DNA of 64,000 nt, from the NCBI GenBank assembly GCA_030180135.1, contig CM058236.1, positions 3,100,001 through 3,164,000 on the forward strand. The letters run 5' to 3'. A model generated the notes under the pieces. The model searched no databases and was not told where the DNA came from. It saw only the letters and a program-made list of their open reading frames with translations. Shown here in pieces: positions 32,521-43,900 of the stretch (position 1 is the first letter of the stretch; each line of letters opens with the position of its first letter). This stretch comes from Orychophragmus violaceus (lineage: Eukaryota; Streptophyta; Magnoliopsida; Brassicales; Brassicaceae). Both the position numbers and the translations under genes were made by a program.

Positions 32521-33708
32521 TGATAGGGTCTAAGTTTTAATCCTATTCTACTGCAAGTGCACAGTTAAGTGATTGTAGTATATAGGGTATCGAATCCACA
32601 GAGACTCTGGTCTCGATAGAATAAGAACCGTAGAGATTAATACTTAAGAAGAAAGCAGATGTGAAGTGAATTAAAAGCAAGGCAAGAAAATAAATCAGTA
32701 GCAAGATTATTGTGAAAGCAGTTAACTAAAAGCGCTAAGTCTAGGGAATTCTCAGGAAATCAGACAAGCAGACAAGTTAATCAGTCAGGATCTAATTAAA
32801 CACAGTTCTAGAACTCAAATCACAGAATTAGAATTAACCAAATCTCTTTGCGAAAATCCTCTAAGTCTAAGTGCAGTAATCCAAATCTCTTTGCAATTAC
32901 TAACAGATTAAACCAGCATTAATTTCAAGTTCGATATGTTCACAATTAAACTAAGCCAAATCTCTTTGTGAATAATTTAATTGCTCAACCTAAATAGTTC
33001 AGATTCTAAACCACACTCTCGTGTCGTATTTAGCAACCTAAGATCTATATTCTAATTGATCAGGTTAGAACTAGCATTAAGCACAATTTAGATCGAAGAA
33101 CATTCTAATCATGTGAATCCTTAACTGAATTAAACAAGTCTAGCAAGTCATCAAATCCTTAATGAGAAACCCTAAACCTAACTATGAATCTACTCAAACA
33201 TGATTAATGAAACAGAAATCATAGAATTAATAGATTGCATATAAGAAATTAAATAGATAAAGGGGTTCGAAATCTTCTCCAAAATAGATGAAGTACAGGA
33301 ATAGATCAGCCCCAAAAGCTCTAAAAATCTCTTAGCTCTAAGTATGAAAGCGTATCTAAAATAAACACCAAAATCCTAATATATATAGCTACTTCAGTGT
33401 AATATCTGGAACCTTTCTGGGTTCTTCTGCAATATTTGATAACTCCATAAACCGCCGAGATTCTGGCCCATTCGCTAGTGTGTCGACCGTTGCAGGTGTA
33501 CAACGATCGACGCATGATCTCAAAACTGGACAGTGAGTTCATTCTCTCGGACCAAATCTCCAAATCACTCCAATAAGCTCCATAATCACCACATTAGCTC
33601 CAAACGTGCATGTACCTAATAAAACCTGCAAAAGACTATAGAAACACAAATAGACTCTAAAACAGACTTATATCATGGCATAAAACCGGTAAAAACTATG
33701 ATATATCA
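32521..33708 (-). repeat. Element C 5' LTR (right)
   Basis: 1188 bp with TG...CA ends. TATA-rich tract at 33378-33388 and palindrome pair at about 33478-33515. A deletion near 33393 relative to the left LTR removes about 13 bp just upstream of the TATA tract. Confidence 0.9.
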
Positions 33709-34071
33709 AGCGACCGTGTGTCCGTTGGTTGCGAGCCGGCCATTCTAGGGCCACATGATCTTTCTCCTGCCGAATGGTCTCGCATATCGGCCCGGGCTAT
33801 AGCTCCAGTTTCCGATTCTGCCAGTGCAGCCGTCATAGCACCCGCTCGTGTTGTCACTAGTGCCGCTTCGGCTCCTATCTTTCCTCTCCGCGCAGAACTC
33901 AAGGATGATGCTGACTCGGATGATCCATATGTCGGATATCTTGACATCTTCTTGGCCTCTGGTAGCGAACTTACACCGTTGCTGACACTAGCACCGTCTC
34001 CAGTGCCTTTCTCACCATCTCAGTAGGTACCTCTCCCCGAGATTCCTGCCTTACCGGAGTTTTACAGTCCG
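33709..34071 (+). pseudogene. Host 1 gag N-terminal fragment
   Basis: Continues the frame begun at the ATG at 24647: after removal of element C the codons after the start encode MSDRVSVGCEPAILGPHDL. About 105 codons of Ala/Ser/Pro-rich sequence run to a stop at about 34024. No recognisable gag core. The rest of host 1 is missing: element E begins at about 34072. Confidence 0.55.
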
Positions 34072-34503
34072 GGTTCTTGTTCCCATCCGTTCGGTAGACT
34101 TAGTAGAACTAGGTAAAATCGGTTAAGTATGGGAACATATGAGCATATAGACGGATTTGTTAAGTTGCTGGATTATATTCTAAGTCTGTTTAGACTACTT
34201 ATATGTTTTATTGATGCAGGACATAAGGTTGATCATAGCATTGACCGGACTTAGGCGCGCATGACAAAAACCTATACGGACGAGTGGTGAATAGACTGAT
34301 TAGTTTAGGGTTGTACAATACACTAGCCTGTTCTGCAATCTCTTGATTGTATCAGTACCTTGGTTTATTAATGAAAAATCAGTATGTTATATTTATTGCT
34401 AGACTTAAGTGAATGGAATTCATACAACGGTTTTAGGACTTAGACAAACGGTTAGGACGATAAGTAACCTCATCCGGCCTAGTGACCGGGTTTGGGCATT
34501 ACA
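34072..34503 (+). repeat. Element E 5' LTR, truncated
   Basis: Matches the terminal part of the 3' LTR (48236-48678), from TTCTTGTTCCCATCC to GGTTTGGGCATTACA. About 1.1 kb of the LTR's 5' part is missing, so the sense promoter equivalent to that near 47500 is lost. Confidence 0.75.
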
Positions 34504-34506
34504 AGT

Positions 34507-34518
34507 TGGTATCAGAGC
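34507..34518 (+). other. tRNA-iMet primer-binding site, element E
   Basis: TGGTATCAGAGC, three bases after the LTR end at 34503. Confidence 0.85.
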
Positions 34519-34689
34519 GGTGTTGATTCTAGGAAAGTTCTGGGATAGGGCTACACCACTCGTCCAAGGTCATGCGTTATGTGCCAGATAGATATATTTT
34601 CTTAGACTTGCAGGTTAAATGTTAGGGTGAACTAACTTGTTAAATCTTCAGGGTGGGAGAAGCAAATCTGGAAGAAGTAAGAAGGATAA

Positions 34690-37600
34690 GGAGCCGGCTT
34701 GTACTGGTTAAAGTGTTAAGGACCAGACCCGCCTGATCACACTAGGACTAACCAGACATGTGGTTGTCCAGACATGCACACAGCCTACGGTGCCTCCTAC
34801 ACATGTTGAGACTGGGGTTGATGACCCAGTTGTCCACAACAAGGAGGAACCGGAGGACGTGGGTGAGTCCTCACATGTAGCCCAAGATGGGGCCGAAAAT
34901 GTGGGAAATGGTGGGATGGGTGGTGAGGTTCAACCAACCGCAGTTCCGAACATCGGTGAGATGTGGAACATTATGGAGGCGGTGATGGACCAGCAGACCG
35001 TTCTAGCTCAGAATGCTCCACCGTTGCAAAGGCCAACTAGTGATCATAGTAGGATCCGCGCTCCCATATCGGGACATGGCGATCATATGGAAAATCAGCC
35101 CGAAGTGTTTGAGATAGAACCACCTACGGTCAGGGCTTCCCGGAAGGTTGACTACTTAAGCATTTTAGGTCACATCACTAAGCTAGGCATGAAGTACTTC
35201 TGTGAAAGTGCGGATCCGGTTGAGGCAGATGAGTGGAGGAGTCATTTGACCCTAAACTTCCACTCCCCTCGTTAACCGGAGGACTACAAATAGTATTTTG
35301 TGGTTCACTTTCTGGACGGTGACGCACACAACTGGTGGCTTTCGATCGACAGGCGCACCATGGAAAACATCGTAACGTTTGATGACTTTTAGACTGAGTT
35401 CAACCGGAAGTATTTTCCGGCCGAGGCTTGGGACCGACTGGAAGGTCCGTACTTGAGCTTGGTTCAAGGTTGACGGACGGTACGAGAGTATGAGGCAGGG
35501 TTCGACCGACTCAGGCGTTATGTGGGCTATGAGTTTGAGGAAAAAGCGGCACAAGTGCGACGTTTCCTCCGTGGACTACGGGTGGAACTTTGTACCCATT
35601 GCTCTGTTTGTACCTACAGCTCAGGCTAAGAGTTGGTTGAACGGGCTGCTACGATGGAGACCAATTTAGCCTAGGAGAACCGATTGAAAGATCAGTCACA
35701 AGGGAAGGTGATGGGCCGATCCGGGAGGGATCTGAAGTGGAAATGGGACCAGGTCAATGATCACCAGATCTCAAGTGGTCGCACCAAGTGTGCGAGGTGC
35801 GGAAGTACGGATCACGGGGTCCAAGACTATCCACATGATAAGGGAAAGGTGGGAAGTGATAACCCTAAGACCTGCTTCTACCGTGGAAAGCCTAGGAATT
35901 TCAAGAAGGATTGTCCAAAGCTGCAAGGTGGAACACAAGGACATTCAGGGGTAAACCGCGAGGGTGGTAATTCGGCTCAGACCAAGGGCCAAGCTAGGGT
36001 ACCTCGGTTTATGAGCTAGTGAAGGAGTTTGGGGAGGCAAGCAACTTCAATGCGATCACTGGTACGTTCACTAACTCTACATTATTTTCTTTATTTTTCT
36101 TTTCCCGCTATGCATAGCATGGGGAATTTGGGTTGCCTTTCCTGCATAGCATCAGATTGGGGTAAAGGGTGGTGATTCCTTGCCTTTCCTGCAATGCATC
36201 GCATGGGGAATTGGAGGTTAGATACTTATCATTCTAAGGGTGAATGTAGGGACTGTAACCATTGGTGGTGTGGAAACGCACGCACTATTTGATTCCGGGG
36301 CCCACATAGCTTTGTGTGCCCGGAGTGGATTGGAAAAGACTTGTTCCAGATAGAAAAAGTGAGCGGCTTCGGAGTTGACTCGGGCGGTGGACAGGTTTTT
36401 CCGGTCAACTTGTTCTTCCAGCTCAAACATCACGAAGTGATATTGGGCATGGACTGGCTCGATCGGTATCGCTATGCTTGAATGCCACCAAGGGAGGGTG
36501 CGATTTGAAAGATCAGAAGGACGGATCCAGTTTCAAGGGGTCAGACCGACTTCAGGGAGTTTGGTGGTCTCAGCAATCCAAGAAGGGAAGATGCTTGAAA
36601 GGGGCTGTGATGCTTATCTGGCGATGATCACCACAACGGAGGTTGGAGATGTGTTCACGGCTTTGAATGGATTACCGCCTGATAGGTCCAATCCGTTTAC
36701 CTTTGAACTTGAGCCCGGGACCGCTCCACTCTCTAAGGCACCATACATGATGGCACCGGCTGAGATGGTTGAACTCAAGAAACAATTGGAGGAACTGTTA
36801 GAGAAATTTTTCATCCGACCGAGTAGCTCTCCTGAGGGCGCCAATTCTCTTTTTCAAGAAGAAGGACGAGAGCTTCAGATTGTGCATTGACTATCGAGGG
36901 ATAAACCGGGTCACGGTGAAGAACAAGTATCATCTACCTCGGATCGACGAGCTGTTGGATCAGCTTAAGGGAGCGACCATGTTCTCTAAGATTGACTTAG
37001 CATTGGGAACCACCAGATTCCGATTGCACCGGAGGAAATATGGAAGACGGCGTTCCAGAGATGATATGGCCACTACGAGTTGTGGTTACGCCGTTTGGTT
37101 TGACGAATGCACCAGATGCGTTCATGAAAATAATAAAAATGGTATATTACGTGATTGGTTAGACGAGTTTGTGATCATCTTCATAGAGGACAATGTAGTT
37201 TATTAAAAATACTAGGAGACGCACCATGAGCATCTCAGGAGGGTACTGGAACGGCTAAGGGAACATAATCTTTATGCCAAACTAAGCAAGTGTAGTTTAT
37301 GGCAGAAGAGCATCGGGTTCTTAGGACACATTGTGTCAGACAAGGGAGTATCGGTTGATTCATAGGAGATTAAATCAATTAAGGAGTGGCCAAGGCCGAG
37401 AAATGCAACAGAGGTACAGAGTTTCCTTGGACTGGTCGGCTACTACAAGCGGTTTGTCAATGGCTTTGCAAGCAAGGAACAAGCCATGACCAGGCTAACC
37501 GGGAAGGATGTAAAGTTTGAGTGGACATTACCTATGCTTCCAGACAGCTGAAGAATCATGAGGGTAACTATCCGACTCATGTTTTTGAGATGGCCGCGGT

Positions 37601-39334
37601 GGTATTTTCCTTAAAGATCTGGTGATCTTCTCTACAAAGCCAAGGTTCAAATACGTACCGACCACAAAAGTCTGAAGTACATCTTCCCTCAGCTGGATCT
37701 AAACTTGAGACAACATAAGTGGATGAAGTTTATAGCTGACTACGACTTGGACATTTCATACCATCCCGGGAAGGCAAATATAGTGGCCGATGCCTTCAGA
37801 AGAAAGAGAGCCGAGGTGTCGGTAGAGAAGGATGTTGAAGCATTGGTTGTTATGATCGGGGCTTTGCATCTCAATGCCCTGACCTTGGAAGAGGAGCCAT
37901 TGGGCTTAAGAGCAGAAGAACATGCTGCTTGTTGACTAGGGTTCGTTTGGCACAAGGGCATGATGAGGAACTGAACAAGGCTGCTAATCACAACAACACC
38001 GAGTACAAGTTCTCCAACAACGAGACGATTATGGTTAATGAACGGGTCTGTGTACCAGACGTCAAGGAGCTAAAGGAGGAGATCTTGAGAGAAGCACACC
38101 AGTCTAAGTTTTCGATTCACCTTGGACAGACCAAGATGTATCACGACCTCAAAAGGTACTATCATTGGGTCTGGATGAAACGAGACATATCTGCATGGAT
38201 GGCGAAGTGTCCAACTTTCCAGTTGGTCAAGTCGGAACACCAAGCTTCAGGAGGCCTATTGCAGAATCAACCAATCCCTGAGTGGAAATGGGATCGCATT
38301 ATGATGGACTTTGTCACCGGGTTTGCTAGTGACTAGGTCAAGGAGAGACACAATTTTGGTTGTGGTAGATCGATTGACAAAGTCTGCACATTTCCTTGCT
38401 TTTAAGAAGACAGATGGGGTCGCTCAGATTGTGGGGAAGTACATTGATGAGATAGTTCGGTTGCACGGAGTTCCAACAAGCATAGTCTCGGACAGAGATG
38501 CACAGTTTACATCTTACTTTTAGAGGGTGTTCCAAATGGCCTTGGGAACTAGGATGCACATGATTACGGCCTATCATCTGGAAACTGATGGGCAGTCGGA
38601 ACGGACTATATATACCTTGGAAGATATGTTGAGAACATGCGTTTTAGACTAGGGTGTTATTGGGAGAAGTACCTACCATTAGATGTGTTTGCATACAACA
38701 ACAATTTCCAAGCCAACATAGGAATGTCACCGTATGAGACATTGTATGGGCGAACGTGCCGGACTCCTTTGTGTTTGACCCAAGTGGGGGAAGCAAGTTT
38801 GATCGGGCCATACATTGTGGAAGAGACCACAAAACGGCTACGGCTTCTAAAGACCAAGATGAAGGAGACTCAAGACAGACAGAAAAGCTATGCAGACAAG
38901 CGTCAGAAGGACATTGAGTTTGTTGTTGGTGATTTGGTTTACCTCAAGATGATAACCTTCAAGGGAAGAGCAAGAGTTTCCAAATGAGGGAAGTTGGATC
39001 CGCAGTATTTGGGGCCGTTCAAGATTAAAGAACGAGTTGGATTTGTCGCGTATAAACTCGACTTGCCATCTGAAATGGAAGCATTCCACAATGTGTTCCA
39101 TGTATCCAAGCTACGGAAGTGTATCACGGATCGAGATGTCATTGTACCAAAAGTTCCAAGCGATCTCAAGGAGAATCTAACTATGGAAGCAATACCGGTA
39201 CAGATCATTGACAGGTCGAAGAAATCAATGAGAAAGAATTTAATTCCGATGATTAAAGTAGTGTGGATCTGAAACGGGGTTGAAGAGGTCACTTGGGAGA
39301 TGGTTAGCAGGATGCAAGCAGATTATCTGGAGTG
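34690..39334 (+). pseudogene. Gag-pol of Ty3/Gypsy element E, degenerate
   Basis: Domains in order: gag (34760-35275, and onward through stops, with HFLDGDAHNWW near 35300); two zinc-knuckle remnants at about 35787-35917 (CARCGSTDHGVQDYP and CFYRGKPRNFKKDCP); protease with FDSGAH at 36288-36305; reverse transcriptase from about 36690 (LCIDYRGINRVTVKNKYHLPRID at 36870-36945), whose YXDD box reads IFIEDN near 37175-37195; RNase H remnants at 37560-37800; integrase at 37929-38640 (zinc finger with one Cys replaced, CPTFQLVK; MDFVTG; SDRDAQFTS); and a GPY/F-like region YLGPFKIKERVG at 39003-39040. The usual C-terminal VEEVTWE occurs near 39279. At least a dozen stops or frame changes occur. Lineage is probably chromovirus-like, not proven. 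Confidence 0.82.
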
Positions 39335-39339
39335 GTTGG

Positions 39340-40020
39340 TGAAGGATGTTTGGTGTTAATCCTGATTCAATTCATCAGATTAATTGATCCTAAACATGCC
39401 AGATCTAGGTTCTCTTGCAGAATCATAAAGTAGATCTCACCTTTTACCTGTTTATGCAGCGGAAAGAGAGAACAGGTCAGAGATCAGCAGAACCACCAAG
39501 GGATGGATCCTCCAAAGGCTCACACACGCACACCGTCAGGAAAGAGGCTGCTAGACCACGAGGAGGGAGGTGCAGAGAGAGAGGAGGCTGGCGCAGACTT
39601 CTGTCAGAGAGGAGAGAATTAGGTCAGGTTTTATTCATTAAAACCTGTCTTAGTTCTCATGGGCTTTCGGGCCCAATTCTCAGTCTTATCAAATCCAAGG
39701 CGTTCTCGCACTGTGTCGATCGACACACCCTGTGCATCGATCGACACACGGTGGCTAAACCCTTTAATCTCTCTAAGTACAGTAAATGCCTAGCACTTTT
39801 ACCGTACTTCTGCTAAACCGTTCCTTCGTAATTTTCCGTTAGCTTAGGCGTGTGACCCATATGGGATCATATAATAAAGGCAATAAGTCCAAGACTTATA
39901 GATCATGAGCGGACTCTAGCAAGCCATCATGACCCCCAGTATTATATGACTTATGTCTGATCATTGACATACTCTTACTTTCTAGAGACAGTACCGAGAT
40001 TACTGGACACAATTCCAACA
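39340..40020 (-). repeat. Copia 3' LTR (left)
   Basis: 681 bp. Contains the palindrome pair TGTGTCGATCGACACA / GCATCGATCGACAC with cores at 39717 and 39738, 21 bp apart. The 133-codon open frame at 39415-39816 recurs unchanged in the other LTR and is not a gene. Confidence 0.9.
39711..39751. promoter_or_regulatory. Palindrome pair in Copia LTR
   Basis: Same half-sites and same 21-bp centre spacing as the pairs in the LTRs of Athila-like elements A, B and D. Also present at 46733-46773 in the other LTR. Confidence 0.75.
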
Positions 40021-40868
40021 ATCTCCCACTTGAACTGGAATCTCTGTATTCATAATCCTTTTGTCTCAATATCTCGATTAGTCATAAGGCAAGATTGGTG
40101 TCATCCTTATAAAGCCTAATCTTGTTCATCGGACTCTAATTTGATACTGACAATCCAAACGACTCGGGAAAGTCCGTTTGAGCATGGCCATGCATTTTCC
40201 AGTATTCAAATCTCCGATTGGCCTAGAGATATTCACTCCATTTATATTGAAGGGACAAATCCCGTCTTGTTTCATCACTGTAAACTACTCATTTCGTAAT
40301 ACACCCAAACAAGGTCCTTATAGCTATCGCATAACGATAGCGTTAGACAATGATCAAAGTGCATCAGTCCATGTGCAGTCACATGCATGCGAACTCAGGT
40401 CTAAGGACTATACTCTATAGTCGTAGTGAGAATCTCTTATGACACAGATATAAATATCCTGAAGAGTTCTCATAAGCGGGTCATGTCCGGTCGTATGTTC
40501 CCAACATACACCTATGTACTGACTTTGATGCCGCGCATCTATGACACCATGAAACTTGGTCATAAGTCACATACCAATCTAGTCTCACACGGTTGTTGGT
40601 GTTCCAATTTCAACAACCTTCGACTAGGGACTGAATGATATAAGCCATTTATCAAATATAGGGTCTCATGATCAAGCTAAATGACTTTGATGACTCAAGA
40701 TCAAGTCACTTACTTCGATGACCTATAAAATGGTTTATATCACTTTGGAACGATTATTTCATCACAGTTAAAATAATCTCGAAATAATAATTTCATTAAA
40801 CATAAAATGTTTTACAAGAACATATCAAATAACTGAATAAAGCCCTCAAACTCCCACTCAAATTTAGA
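40021..40868 (-). other. Copia 3' non-coding region with polypurine tract
   Basis: AAGTGGGAGAT on the minus strand abuts the LTR (40021-40031). The remaining 0.8 kb between the pol stop and this tract has no supported gene; the frames at 40178-40420 and 40426-40638 are antisense and lack family features. Confidence 0.65.
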
Positions 40869-40939
40869 TTACATTTCAATGTCTCTAATGCCTACAGCTT
40901 CAGTCAGGAACTCGAGCTTAGGCCTTGGGAGTGGCTTTG

Positions 40940-43900
40940 TCAACGGATCAGCGACGTTATCATCTGTCTGTGGCTGATCTTGACTTCCTTTCTATTAATG
41001 ATGTCACGTATCAAGTGAAATCTTCTTAGAACATGCTTGGATTTCTGGTGTGATCTTGGTTCCTTTGCCTGAGCAATAGCACCATTGTTATCACAAAACA
41101 GTGCCAGAGGCTCAGCCGCATCTGGTATCACACCTAGTTCAATAATGAACTTTCGTATCCAAACAGCTTCCTTCGCAGCTTCTGAGGCGGCGATATATTC
41201 AGCTTCTGTAGTGGAATCAGCAACGGTGTCTTGCTTGGAGCTTCTCCAACTGATTGCACCGCCATTCAGACAAAAGATATAACCGGACTTTGACCGGAAA
41301 TCATCTTGGTCTGTCTGGAAACTTGCGTCCGTGAATCCACTGACTTTAAGCACATCACTTCCACCGTATACCAAGAACTTATCCTTAGTATGTCTTAGAT
41401 ACTTCAGGATATTCTTGACGGCAATCCAATGGTTTTCACCTGGATTTGACTGGTATCTACTCGTCATGCTCAATGCATAAGCAACATCAGGACGAGTACA
41501 GATCATGGCATACATGACAGATCCTATTGCAGATGCATAAGGAATATTCTTCATGCGCTCAAGCTCAACAGCCGTCGTAGGGCTCTGCTTCTTGCTTAGC
41601 ATTGTGCCATGTACCATTGGCGTGAAGCCCTTCTTGGAATCTTTCATGCTGAATCTTTGTAGGACTTTGTCAATGTATGAATCTTGACACAAGCCTATCA
41701 GCCTTCTAGATCTATCCCGGTAGATCCTGATTCCAAGAACGTATGCGGCTTCACCCATGTCTTTCATGGAAAAACAACTTCCAAGCCAGTCCTTTACCGA
41801 CTTCAGCATTGGAACGTCGTTTCCGAGAAGCAGTATGTCATCGACATACAGAATAAGAAATACTATCTTGCTCCCACTAGTTTTCTTATACACGCATTGT
41901 TCTTCTTCGTTTCTGATGAAGTCAAATTGCTTGATCGCTTCATCAAAACGAAGATTCCAGCTCCTCGATGCTTGCTTCAATCCATAAATGGATTTATGAA
42001 GCTTGCATACTTTCCCAGCATTCTTTGGATCTATGTAACCGTCAGGTTGTGTCATATACACATCCTCTTTCAGAATTCCATTCAGGAAGGCGGTTTTCAC
42101 GTCCATCTGCCAAATTTCATAATCATGAAAAGCTGCAGTTGCTAGTAGAATCCGAATAGATTTCATCATAGCCACTGGTGAATAGGTTTCATCGTAATCC
42201 ACACCGTGAACTTGTCTGAAACCTTTTGCCACCAACCTGGCTTTATAAATCTGGACATTTCCATCCACGTCAATCTTCTTCTTGAAGATCCATTTGCACT
42301 CGATGGCTTTTACACCAGCGGGTAAGTCAACCAACGAAAACACTTGGTTGACCGACATGGAGTCCATTTCGGAATCAGTGGCCTTGCGCCACTTAGAGGA
42401 ATCTGGGCCCATCATGGCTTGATTGAAGTTCGATGGTTCATCACCATCAATGATCAGAAGATCATGACAGTCAGTCACGAGGAATCCTTGATATCTCTCG
42501 GGTTCGTGACGGATCCTCCCGGATCTTCGAACTTCAGGTACTACAGGTTCAGGCTCTACAATTTCTTGTAGGTCCTCCTGCTGCTCTTCCTCATTAGGTT
42601 GAGCAGTATCCTGTTCATCTTGAATTTCTTCAAGCAGTACCTTACTCCCACTGTCTTTCTTAGAGAGAAACTCTCTCTCAAGAAAGTTACAATCCCGGGC
42701 AACAAAAATCTTGTTCTCGGAACGTAGATAGAAGTAATAAGCCTTGGTTTCCTTCGGATAACCAATGAAGTAGCATTTATCAGACTTTGGTGTAAGCTTG
42801 TCTGAGATCAATCTCTTGACATATGCTTCACAACCCCAAATTCTAAGATAAGACAGCACTGGAGCTACTCCAGTCCATAATTCATATGGTGTCTTTGCTA
42901 CTGCTTTTGATGGCGCTCTATTTAGAGTGAACACTGCTGTTAGCAGAGCATATCCCCAAAGGGATATTGGAAGGTCTGTGTGACTCATCATAGACCGAAC
43001 CATATCCAATAAGGTCCGATTTCTCCTCTCAGACACACCATTCCATTGAGGTGTTCCAGGAGGAGTGAGTTGGGATACGATCCCGCACTCTCTTAGATGA
43101 TCACTGAATTCTTGGCTTAAGTATTCTCCTCCTCGGTCGGACCGAAGAGCCTTAATGCTTTTGCCAAGTTGGTTCTGTACTTCATTTTGGAATTCTCTGA
43201 ACTTCTCAAAAGATTCAGACTTATGTTTCATTAAATAAACATATCCGTACCTACTGAAATCATCAGTGAAGGTAATGAAGTACTGATAGTTTCCTCTTGC
43301 ATTTGTGGACATTGGGCCACACACATCAGTGTGTATCAGGCCCAATAAGTTACTGGCCCTCTCGTTAGGTTTATTAAAGGGGGCTCGTGTCATTTTGCCC
43401 ATCATGCAGGATTCACATTTCTCACATGACTCAAAGTCAAATGAGCCAAGAAGTCCATTCGAATGGAGCCTCTTGATGCGTTTCTCGCTAATGTGCCCTA
43501 AACGACAATGCCATAGAAACGTTCGGTTCTCCTCATTAGGTTTGAACCGTTTGGTATTAATGTTATAAATTGGCGCGGATTGATCGAGTATGTAAAGCCC
43601 ATTCGTAAGAGGGGCACAACCATAGAACAAATTGTTGCGATTGAAGGAACATAATTTATTCTTAACTGAAAAATCATAACCTTCCAAATCCAACAAAGAA
43701 ATTGAAATAATATTCCTGCTTATAGCAGGTACAAAATAACAATTATTGAGTTCTAAAAGCAATCCCGAAGGTAAAGACAACAAGTATGTGCCTACAGCTA
43801 GTGCTGGAACTTTCGCTCCATTCCCAACTCGTAGCTCCACTTGTCCTTGCTTCAGCCTTCTACTGTTGCTGAGTGCCTGCATATTAGTACAAATATGAGC

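Larger units (their letters stand above)
24655..33708 (-). mobile_element. Element C: non-autonomous Athila-like LTR retrotransposon
   Basis: Minus-strand element with LTRs 24655-25855 (1201 bp) and 32521-33708 (1188 bp), target duplication AGCGA (24650-24654 and 33709-33713), primer site 32497-32514 and polypurine tract 25856-25869. In sense order it carries a broken gag-protease gene (32289-29699) and an open Athila-type accessory ORF (28779-27271). No reverse transcriptase, RNase H or integrase. The LTRs differ by about a dozen substitutions plus a small deletion near 33393. It splits the gag start of host 1. Confidence 0.9.

Noticed and set aside
34760..35275. Stand-alone 171-codon gene
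   Set aside because: It is the N-terminal part of the gag of element E: it lies just after the primer site, and homology to gag continues past the stop.
39415..39816. 133-codon open frame, identical at 46437-46838
   Set aside because: It lies inside both LTRs of the Copia element, antisense to it, and is identical only because the LTRs are nearly identical.
39347..40020. Copia LTR boundary starting at TGTTTGG (39347)
   Set aside because: With this boundary no target duplication exists. Starting at TGAAGGATG (39340) gives a TG...CA LTR, a primer site one base away and a perfect GTTGG duplication.
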